40,304 bases of DNA from Hyphomicrobiales bacterium (lineage in GTDB: Bacteria > Pseudomonadota > Alphaproteobacteria > Rhizobiales > Xanthobacteraceae), in NCBI GenBank assembly GCA_027307405.1, contig DAHUXA010000011.1:1-40304 (forward strand). The letters are read 5' to 3'. Positions 34,135 to 40,304 of this stretch are shown piece after piece (the first letter of the stretch is position 1; every line of letters begins with the position of its first letter). The notes under the pieces were generated by a model that made no database searches, was not told where the DNA came from, and worked only from the letters and a program-made list of their open reading frames with translations. The position numbers and the translations under genes were made by a program.

Positions 34135-34981
34135 TTGGCTGCGCGCCCTGTTTTGATAGCTCAAATCTCGGACCTACACATTACGACGCCTGGCGCCCTC
34201 GCCTATGACCGCGTCGACACTGCGGCCGCACTGACGCGCGCGATCGACACACTAAATCAAATGTCGCCCCGGCCACATTTGATCGTTATCTCCGGCGACA
34301 TCGCTCATTCAGCGCTTCCGGAAGAATATGAGCATGCGTCGAAATTGCTTGGCACTTTGCAAATGCCGTTCGCGGCAATCCCCGGCAATCACGACCGCCG
34401 CACACCAATGCGTAGAGCTCTGCCCGATCCAGCCTATGGCACGGCGGAAGGCGCTCTCAACGCGGTGCGCCGCGTCGGCGAGCTCGATATTCTGCTGATC
34501 GATTCCACGGTGCCCGGCGCTTCGCATGGCGAACTCGATGCAGCGACGCTAGCGTGGCTCGACAACACCCCTGGCGGCGTCGGCGACGCGGCCGGCTCTG
34601 TTGTTTTTGCACCATCCGCCCTTCAACACCGGCATCGTGCATACTGATGCAATTCGGCTGCGTAACGCCGATGCGCTGGCCGCACTGCTTAAACAACATC
34701 CACGCACGCTGCTGGTGGCCGCGGGTCATGTTCATCGCGCCGCGCAAACTGTGTTCGCGGGCATCTCTGCCACCATCTGCCCGGCGGGCGAACAGGCCGT
34801 CACGCTCGATTTCGAGCCGCGCTGGCCGGAAGCCTTCAAGATAGAGCCGCCAGCCCTGCACTTGCACGTTTGGCTGCCTGGCGAGGGCTTCGGAAGCGTG
34901 GTCACCCATGTTGTACCGATCGGAGAATTTCCCGGCCCCTATTCGTACGGTTACGCTGGTACATCGCCGCCACAGCTATAA
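34135..34981 (+). pseudogene. CpdA-like metallophosphoesterase disrupted by one frameshift
   Basis: All five class III phosphodiesterase motifs are present but split over two frames. Frame 1 (34135 to about 34597) holds the Asp-His motif in IAQISDLHITTP, VISGDIAHSALPEEYEH and AIPGNHDRRTPMR. The second frame (about 34598-34981) holds LLFLHHPPFNTGIVHTD and VAAGHVHRAAQTVFAG. The junction lies near 34597-34608, next to a run of five T; skipping one base restores a protein of about 281 residues. Frame 1 alone would stop at 34647. TTG at 34135 with GGAG seven bases upstream is the likely start. The intact family hydrolyses cAMP or other cyclic or phosphoester substrates. A sequencing error is as likely as true gene loss. 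Confidence 0.82.
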
Positions 34982-35012
34982 GCGCCTGTTTTTGCCCATA
35001 GTTGGGCTGCTC

Positions 35013-35041
35013 TTTCTTCGGTAACCTTCAACGCTTATATT
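35013..35041 (+). promoter_or_regulatory. Possible ssrA promoter
   Basis: TATATT (35036-35041) lies about ten bases before the expected 5' end of the tmRNA precursor. The sequence 17 bases upstream (tttctt, 35013-35018) is a weak -35. The -10 position fits well; the -35 does not match consensus. Confidence 0.45.
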
Positions 35042-35044
35042 CCT

Positions 35045-35365
35045 TGTGCCGGGGTGACCCGGCTATGGCGATAAATGGCCGTCGTAATAAACCCATCGGA
35101 CCCGGGGGCAGTACCCGGCGCCTCCACCAAAGCCCGGCGAGCACAGGTTTCGGCGGGGGCGAAATAGGATCGACGAGGGCGTAAAGGGCGTGCTTTTGCT
35201 CGGCATGGTTCCGCCGTTATCGGGCCATTTCATAGTTGCAAACGACAACTATGCTCCGGTTGCTCAGGCCGCGTAAGCGGTTTGAAAGACCGATCTAAAG
35301 CCCTGGCGGGTTAAGCTCCGTCAGGCGGGGTTCGGAGGCACCTGGCAACAGAAGCCTCCACTTCC
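35045..35365 (+). ncRNA. ssrA: tmRNA, circularly permuted two-piece alphaproteobacterial type
   Basis: tmRNA rescues stalled ribosomes and adds a degradation tag. The ancestral 3' part comes first and ends CGCCTCC-ACCA (35120-35130). After a short excised loop the ancestral 5' part begins GGGGGCG (35156-35162). These pair as a seven-base acceptor stem with a G-U at the third pair, the alanine identity element. The tag reading frame is GCA at 35239 to TAA at 35277, giving ANDNYAPVAQAA, and is preceded by catagtt, the usual resume-codon context. A hairpin (gccggg/cccggc, 35049-35064) marks the 5' region; ggaggc/gcctcc (35335-35340 with 35355-35360) marks the 3' end. Outer ends are approximate. 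No tmRNA-like intron or insertion is seen. Confidence 0.95.
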
Positions 35366-35480
35366 TCTTGCGTGCCGGCGGTACCCAATTATGACAGCAG
35401 ACTGTGCATGGCCCGCGCGGGGATAGCGCGGAGCGCGTGAGCCGCGGTACCATTGAGTGATTCACCAAAGACCCGACGAC

Positions 35481-36050
35481 ATGGCCGACCAAATACGCTA
35501 CGACCTTTTGACCCAGCAGGCATTGCGCGGCGTGGTGCGAAGTGTGTTGACGGACACCGCCAAGAAGGGCCTGCCGGGCGACCATCATTTTTACATTTCG
35601 TTCGACACACGCGCCGAGGGTGTGCACCTGTCGGACCGGTTGCGCGCACAGTATCCCGACGAGATGACGATCATCCTGCAGCACCAGTTTTGGGATCTGA
35701 AAGTGGGTGATGAAGAATTTGAAGTCGGCTTGTCGTTTGGCGGGGTCCCGGAACGACTCACTGTGCCCTTCGAGGCCATCAATGGATTTTTCGACCCGTC
35801 CGTGCAATTCGGCTTGCAATTCGAAGAAGTTACTGAGGGCGAGGAACGGCCGGCGCCGGCAAATGCGCAGGAGCCCGTAGCGTCAAATAAGAAGAAGCGG
35901 CTGCCGGTAACTCCGCCGGCGGCCACTGCCATCACCGAGCCTGAGGTGCCAACGCGACCACCGGCTCCAGCGGGCAAGCGCGACAGGTCGGAGAAGCCTG
36001 TCGAAGGTGGCGGCGAAGTTGTGCGACTTGATCGTTTTCGTAAAAAGTGA
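35481..36050 (+). CDS. sspB: SspB-alpha, ClpXP adaptor for ssrA-tagged proteins
   Basis: SspB binds the tmRNA tag and delivers tagged proteins to ClpXP. The product is 189 residues from ATG 35481 (MADQIRYDLLTQQALRGVVR); a GTG at 35457 is possible. The globular domain spans about residues 1-120 with HHFYISFDTRAEGVHLSDRL, MTIILQHQFWDLKVGDEEFE and VGLSFGGVPERLTVPFEAIN. A flexible Pro/Ala-rich linker follows. The C-terminal GEVVRLDRFRKK is the expected ClpX-docking tail. It lies about 115 bases after tmRNA, so the tag and its reader are neighbours. The spacer holds a short GC stem (35413-35431) without a U tract. Confidence 0.94.
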   Translation: MADQIRYDLLTQQALRGVVRSVLTDTAKKGLPGDHHFYISFDTRAEGVHLSDRLRAQYPDEMTIILQHQFWDLKVGDEEFEVGLSFGGVPERLTVPFEAINGFFDPSVQFGLQFEEVTEGEERPAPANAQEPVASNKKKRLPVTPPAATAITEPEVPTRPPAPAGKRDRSEKPVEGGGEVVRLDRFRKK

Positions 36051-36149
36051 CCCTGGCCCTCTGCCCTTCACAACCACGCTTGTTTCTGCTGTCAGTCACG
36101 TTGCCTTGATCTGAAAACCACCGGGTTTTGGCGGCGTTGGACAAACTCC

Positions 36150-37562
36150 ATGGCGAAAGCGAGCAAAAAATCCGCCAAGACCCGAATTGAAAGCGATGCC
36201 TTCGGGCCATTGACGATTCCTGCCGATAAGCTCTGGGGTGCTCAAACTCAGCGCTCGTTGCATAATTTCCGTATCGGAACTGAGCGCATGCCAATCGAGA
36301 TCGTGCGCGCGCTCGGAGTGATCAAGCGCGCGGCCGCCGAGGTCAACAGGACACTTCGATCGCTCGATCGCAAACGTGCCGCGGCCATCGTGGCGGTTGC
36401 CCAAGACATCGCCGATGGCAGGCTGGACGACCATTTTCCGCTGCTCGTGTGGCAGACCGGATCCGGCACGCAGACCAACATGAATGTCAATGAAGTGATT
36501 GCGAATGCCGCTAATCTCAAACTCGGCGGCAGGATCGGCGCAAAGTCGCCGGTACATCCAAACGATCACGTCAATATGAGCCAGTCGTCGAATGACTCGA
36601 TTCCCACTGCCATGCACATTGCTGCGGCAATCGAGATTGAGCAGCACCTAAAACCTGCGCTGGCGAACCTTTGCAAGGCGCTCGACAGGAAGGCGAAGGA
36701 GTTCACCAAGATCGTCAAGATCGGTCGCACCCACATGATGGACGCAACTCCAATTACTTTAGGTCAGGAGTTTTCCGGTTATGCGGCACAAGTGAAATCT
36801 TCGCTCTCGAGGCTCGCTTTGGCACAGCGCGAACTTTATCCACTCGCGCAGGGTGGCACCGCAGTCGGCACCGGGATTAATTCCAAACCGCAATTTGCGG
36901 CGGCCGTTGCCCGCCGCATTGCGAAGCTGTCACGGCTGCCATTTGTGAGCGCGCCCAACAAATTCGAACACATGGCCGGCCATGATGCCTATGTGTTCGT
37001 GCACGGCGCCATCAATTCCGCCGCCACCGCACTGTTTAAGATTGCAAACGATATCCGTCTGCTTGGTTCCGGCCCGCGCTCGGGCCTCGGCGAACTAGTT
37101 CTCCCGAGCAACGAGCTTGGCTCTTCGATCATGCCGGGTAAAACCAACCCGACCCAAAGCGAGGCATTGACTATGGTCTGCTGCCAAGTGTTCGGCAACC
37201 AAACGACCATTACGATCGCCGGTAGTCAGGGCCATTTTGAGCTCAACGTCTACAAGCCAATCCTTGCTTACTGCATGTTGCAGTCGATCCAATTGCTCGG
37301 CGATGCCGTGAATTCGTTTGCCGAAAATTGCGTGAATGGCATCCGAGCCAACGAACCACGCATCCGCGAACTCATGCAGCGTTCGCTGATGCTCGTGACC
37401 GCCCTTGCCCCAAAGATCGGTTACGATAACGCCGCACAAGTCGCGAAAGCGGCGCATGCCAACGGGACGACGCTCCGCGAAGAAGCGATCCGTCTGGGCT
37501 TTGTCAGCGGGACTGAATTTGATCGGCTGGTTCGACCCGAAAAAATGATTCGACCTAGATAA
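36150..37562 (+). CDS. fumC: Class II fumarate hydratase
   Basis: FumC reversibly hydrates fumarate to malate in the citric acid cycle and needs no iron-sulfur cluster. The 470-residue product has [20 protein letters not shown] near residue 30, [20 protein letters not shown] near residue 105, and [20 protein letters not shown] near residue 138. The [20 protein letters not shown] segment carries the active-site His. The superfamily signature [20 protein letters not shown] is near residue 325. A Lys-rich N-terminal extension of about ten residues precedes the family start. No strong ribosome site is visible before ATG 36150. It is co-directional with sspB, after a 99-base gap. Confidence 0.96.
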   Translation: MAKASKKSAKTRIESDAFGPLTIPADKLWGAQTQRSLHNFRIGTERMPIEIVRALGVIKRAAAEVNRTLRSLDRKRAAAIVAVAQDIADGRLDDHFPLLVWQTGSGTQTNMNVNEVIANAANLKLGGRIGAKSPVHPNDHVNMSQSSNDSIPTAMHIAAAIEIEQHLKPALANLCKALDRKAKEFTKIVKIGRTHMMDATPITLGQEFSGYAAQVKSSLSRLALAQRELYPLAQGGTAVGTGINSKPQFAAAVARRIAKLSRLPFVSAPNKFEHMAGHDAYVFVHGAINSAATALFKIANDIRLLGSGPRSGLGELVLPSNELGSSIMPGKTNPTQSEALTMVCCQVFGNQTTITIAGSQGHFELNVYKPILAYCMLQSIQLLGDAVNSFAENCVNGIRANEPRIRELMQRSLMLVTALAPKIGYDNAAQVAKAAHANGTTLREEAIRLGFVSGTEFDRLVRPEKMIRPR

Positions 37563-38100
37563 ACCGTGCCGCAATTGCCGAATGTCCGCGGTATCGAAGT
37601 ATGGAGTCACCGGCTAAAAATTGCCGCGGTGACGCGAGCTTAAGCAATAAAAACTGGCATTGGACGCGACTATACTCAGGCTGCTGCAATGTATTGGCGC
37701 GACTGGCGTGTACGTATCTGGCTACTATTCTACGGCAACTAGATGTCAAATTTCCGAACACCAAAACCTTTCCGTAGAGTTTCATGAAGAGACGTTTCAT
37801 GTCTTCGACAGTATAGAACTTTCAATGTTTAAATATACATTTGGAAGTTCCATGGTACCGCGCTAATTACATTCCTCGTTTCTACTCATATTCGGCTGCG
37901 AACATTTATTCGACTTTTGTAATCAACCAACCGTGTATTGAATTACAGCTGCGATTAGCGCCACAGTATCAAAGGCGATCTTGTGGACTCCGTCGGAAAG
38001 GCATCTTTCCGCCAACGTGTCGGCGCATTTGGCAGCGATGCTTTCCACTACGTTGAGCGCCGAGCTGAAACGTAACCCGTTACCATCGAGGGGCGACGGA
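37563..38100. other. AT-rich intergenic region without a gene
   Basis: About 540 bases after fumC are markedly richer in A and T than the rest of the window. Only short, poor reading frames are present and none resembles a protein family. An imperfect 35-base inverted repeat (37816-37850) could form a hairpin but has no U tract. A promoter for the DUF4169 pair probably lies at the right end, but I cannot place it. Confidence 0.5.
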
Positions 38101-38289
38101 ATGGCTGAAGTGATCAATCTTCGGACCGTTCGAAAGCGGGAGAACCGGCGGCGGCACAATCAAAGTGCCCACGCTAATCGCCTTGCCTTTGCTCAGCCCA
38201 AACAAGTTCGAAAGATTGAAGCCGCGCGCCAAGCCAAAGCCGGCCGCGACCTCGATCGGCATCGGGTCGAAATAGGGGACCAGCGATGA
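38101..38289 (+). CDS. DUF4169 family small basic protein
   Basis: This is a 62-residue, strongly charged protein beginning MAEVINLRTVRKRENRRRHN, continuing HANRLAFAQPKQVRKIEAAR and ending in a polar tail. The NLR and basic-helix pattern, with the xANRxAFG-like centre, is that of DUF4169, short cytoplasmic proteins of unknown function found near fumC and sspB in Hyphomicrobiales. GAGGGG lies about eight bases before ATG 38101. Its stop overlaps the next gene's ATG by four bases. Confidence 0.85.
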   Translation: MAEVINLRTVRKRENRRRHNQSAHANRLAFAQPKQVRKIEAARQAKAGRDLDRHRVEIGDQR

Positions 38290-38579
38290 AATCTCCGGTT
38301 GTCAAACGTTCGATCGTAATTGCGGGTCATAAGACCAGCGTTAGCCTCGAAGATGCGTTCTGGAGGGGATTGAAGGAAATCGCGAATGGCAGGGAAATGA
38401 CCCTGTCGGATTTGGTGGCATCTATCGATACTGATCGCCGTCATGGCAATCTGTCATCCGCGATTCGCCTTTTCGTTCTCGACCACTATCGGCAGACCGG
38501 CGAGGAACGCATCCCGCAAAGCGAGCCTCGCGAAATTCAAAGCCCACGCGTCGTACACTCAGTTCTGCGAGCGGACTGA
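38286..38579 (+). CDS. Ribbon-helix-helix domain protein
   Basis: This is a 97-residue protein with a short ribbon-helix-helix DNA-binding fold. The beta strand VVKRSIVIAGHKTSVSLED is followed by a helix (AFWRGLKEIANGREM) and a second helix (LSDLVASIDTDRRHGNLSSA), then IRLFVLDHYRQTG. The RHH_4-type pattern fits a small regulator or partner protein. It is co-translated with the DUF4169 gene (four-base overlap). Its 3' end overlaps the convergent AsmA-like gene by 21 bases. Its targets are unknown. Confidence 0.85.
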   Translation: MKSPVVKRSIVIAGHKTSVSLEDAFWRGLKEIANGREMTLSDLVASIDTDRRHGNLSSAIRLFVLDHYRQTGEERIPQSEPREIQSPRVVHSVLRAD

Positions 38580-40304
38580 CGCAGCGGGCGGTCCCGCGTT
38601 TCGGGGCGCGGGCGCCGGAGTGATATCAATCGGTGCCGGCAGCGCTGGTGCTTGCTTGATCTTCGGCGTCCCTCGCCCGCGAGGTTGCGGCGGTACGTTC
38701 TCGATCGCGCGCAATCGCTTCGTCTGATTTTCAACCGCGCGCAACGTCAGCCACCCGGTGAGCGCTGTCACATCGATGGTGCGCGTTGGCGCCGTTAGCG
38801 GCCCTTTCAGCGCTACGAATATGCTCGGGCGCGCACCAGCAGACTCGGTCGAGCCCGACAATGCGAGCCGTGCACCGATTGACCCGTCGGTAAGGTCGAG
38901 TGTGCCGGCGGCGGCCAGCGTCGCGTTCTTACTATCCATGGAGACATCGCTCAGGCGGATCTGACCGGAGTTGATGCTGATGATCGATTCCGCGCGCTTT
39001 AAAGACAGTTGGCCACTGTCCAGGGACTTGCCCACGAGATCGGCAATGCGAGCAGGCTCGATGGCCAGGCCCTGATCAACCGCGCGCGTAACTGCATCGA
39101 ACGTACGTGGATCGAGGCCAGCAATATGGGCATCGGTTAGCACGATTTTGCCGTTACCTTTGAGCGAGCCGATGAGCGCGACGGGGCTCAACCCGGCACC
39201 ATTCACTTCAGCCGTCAGGCCGAGCGATCCCCTGATCGGCGACCTTGCGGCCGAAGACCACAGCGCCGCGGCATCGGCGCCAGTGACTAAAATAGCACTA
39301 CGTGCGGTCAAGCCATCCTCGGTATTCCGGAACGTAACCCCGCCGGAGATGCGCCCACCCGCGAGAGCGCCGGTAGCATCGTCAAATGCCAATTCATCCT
39401 TCGCAAAACGCAGTGTGGCCTTGAGATCGCGAATGGTCAGCTGCGGTACCAAATCAGCGCGTCCGAACTTTAGTGCGACCTTGCCTGCGAATTTACCCAG
39501 CAAACCGGTTCCGAATGGCTCACTCGACCAGCTCCAGGCACCTCCTGTCGCCGCAGAGGCTTGCGGCAGCATGCCAATCCCAGGCGCAATCAATGCCGGT
39601 ACGTCCGCCGTATCGATTTCGAGCATGCCATCGACTTGATGGGGGAAAGCATCGCTGACCGAAAGGCGCCCGCGAATGCGGGACCCGGCGAGGTTCGCGT
39701 CAATGTCGTCGAATGTTGTGGTCCCACTCGCTACCGCGACGCGCGACGTGAGCCGCAACGGCAGAGAACTGGGATTGGCAGGCCGAGCTCCTGGTCGCAG
39801 CGGTCGTAGATCGGCTTCAGCCACCTTCAACGTCCCTGTGGCCTTCGCACCTTGTCCCTCAGAAAACTGGCCGCTTCCGTTCGCTCGCGCCGACAGGCCA
39901 TCTGCGGATAGCCCCATCTCGAATGTCATGTCGCCATTGACCGGCCCGCCCACCTGTACCTTCAGTTGGCCCGGGCCATTTCCCGCTGCCACGATCCGGT
40001 CAAGGCGCATGAGTTTGATCAGCGCTGTGCCCTGCGGCGCATTGAAGGTCCCATCGATTCGAACATCGGTTGCAGAAGGTTTGTTCCAATCGCCCCGAAG
40101 TCGCGCGCGCGCATCTATCCGCAGATCGTCGAGATCACCGGTGAGCGCCAATTGCGCGGTAGTTAAAGGCGATCCGTCATCGCCTGCGACATCAAGCGTA
40201 CCGTGCAGTTTTACCTGCCCAACCCGATCGAGCAGGCCTACCACCGGACTGAAAGTTTTCGGGGTGAACTTCCCGATAATGGCAGTGATCGCGGACTGCT
40301 TCCC
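38559..40304 (-). CDS. AsmA-like protein, C-terminal part (5' end off window)
   Basis: AsmA-family proteins are inner-membrane-anchored, elongated beta-rich proteins linked to phospholipid transport and outer-membrane assembly. The open frame continues through position 40304 without a stop; a GTG at 40244 is probably internal. About 580 residues are visible. They are repetitive and beta-rich, with family-like stretches such as GDLDDLRIDARARLRGDWNK, GRLSVSDAFPHQVDGMLEID, and IRGSLGLTAEVNGAGLSPVA near the middle. NGKIVLTDAHIAGLDPRTFD and LSLKRAESIISINSGQIRLS precede a C-terminal AsmA_2-like region (IGARLALSGSTESAG). The tail is Pro/Ala-rich. The N-terminal membrane anchor lies outside the window. 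It converges on the RHH gene. Confidence 0.85.
   Translation of the reverse strand, partial: GKQSAITAIIGKFTPKTFSPVVGLLDRVGQVKLHGTLDVAGDDGSPLTTAQLALTGDLDDLRIDARARLRGDWNKPSATDVRIDGTFNAPQGTALIKLMRLDRIVAAGNGPGQLKVQVGGPVNGDMTFEMGLSADGLSARANGSGQFSEGQGAKATGTLKVAEADLRPLRPGARPANPSSLPLRLTSRVAVASGTTTFDDIDANLAGSRIRGRLSVSDAFPHQVDGMLEIDTADVPALIAPGIGMLPQASAATGGAWSWSSEPFGTGLLGKFAGKVALKFGRADLVPQLTIRDLKATLRFAKDELAFDDATGALAGGRISGGVTFRNTEDGLTARSAILVTGADAAALWSSAARSPIRGSLGLTAEVNGAGLSPVALIGSLKGNGKIVLTDAHIAGLDPRTFDAVTRAVDQGLAIEPARIADLVGKSLDSGQLSLKRAESIISINSGQIRLSDVSMDSKNATLAAAGTLDLTDGSIGARLALSGSTESAGARPSIFVALKGPLTAPTRTIDVTALTGWLTLRAVENQTKRLRAIENVPPQPRGRGTPKIKQAPALPAPIDITPAPAPRNAGPPAASVRSQN

Noticed and set aside
34590-34612. 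Programmed frameshift in the phosphoesterase
   Set aside because: No known slippery sequence, stop-codon context or stimulatory structure was seen; indel error or mutation is simpler.
35295-35819. Minus-strand open frame of 174 codons
   Set aside because: It is antisense to the end of tmRNA and to sspB, both firmly identified.
36096-36647. Minus-strand open frame of 183 codons
   Set aside because: It is antisense to the start of fumC and shows no family features.
37660-38056. Short plus-strand frames after fumC
   Set aside because: They are AT-rich, overlap each other, have no ribosome sites and resemble no known protein.

Overview
The window reads as an ordinary chromosomal segment of an alphaproteobacterium of the order Hyphomicrobiales (Rhizobiales), most like the Bradyrhizobium/Xanthobacteraceae side. 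The reasons are: a circularly permuted two-piece tmRNA gene next to an alpha-type SspB adaptor and fumC; a thyA-folA-hflK-hflC-DUF2065-degP cluster; alphaproteobacterial leader-peptide attenuation at leuA and at the acetolactate synthase operon; many Bug/TRAP/NitT-type solute receptors; and overall high-GC coding bias. No insertion sequence, prophage, CRISPR array, tRNA or rRNA gene is visible, so assignment to genus is not possible from this sequence alone.

Layout, left to right. 1-2524 (minus): TRAP transporter dctP-dctQ-dctM, with dctM running off the left edge and a hairpin terminator between dctP and dctQ. 2713-5251: a small LTxxQ-type periplasmic protein, then leuA preceded by a leucine-rich leader peptide. 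5252-8426: an ICMT-like membrane methyltransferase, a PPK2 polyphosphate kinase, and a pdxY-Nudix pair. 8447-11894 (minus): a NitT/TauT-type ABC importer whose operon also holds a periplasmic PEBP/YbhB protein. 11967-15430: a membrane sulfatase/LTA-synthase-like enzyme divergent from a fused permease-receptor gene of the osmoprotectant importer family; a three-repeat Pho-box-like element lies between them.

15427-19314 (minus) is the branched-chain amino acid operon ilvB-ilvN-small membrane gene-ilvC, with a strong sigma-70 type promoter, an Ile/Val-rich 18-residue leader peptide and a textbook terminator. 19322-21533 holds miaA and a divergent DUF1015 gene. 21583-27158 (minus) is thyA-folA-hflK-hflC-DUF2065-degP, linking thymidylate/folate synthesis with membrane protein quality control.

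27315-34981 is an accessory transport/catabolic zone: a small membrane protein, TctA and TctB permeases, a pair of short ChrA proteins, a TctC (Bug) receptor, a CaiB/BaiF CoA-transferase, a signal-less ModA-like binding protein, and a CpdA-like phosphoesterase broken by a one-base frameshift. 35045-40304 returns to core functions: tmRNA (tag ANDNYAPVAQAA), the SspB adaptor that would deliver that tag to ClpXP, fumC, DUF4169, a ribbon-helix-helix protein, and the C-terminal part of an AsmA-like protein running off the right edge.

I did not find a clearly new multi-gene system. The best candidates for a second look are the Pho-box between the sulfatase-like gene and the ATPase-less fused importer, the two attenuators, the tmRNA/SspB pairing, the PEBP protein inside an ABC operon, the small gene between ilvN and ilvC, and the signal-less binding protein.
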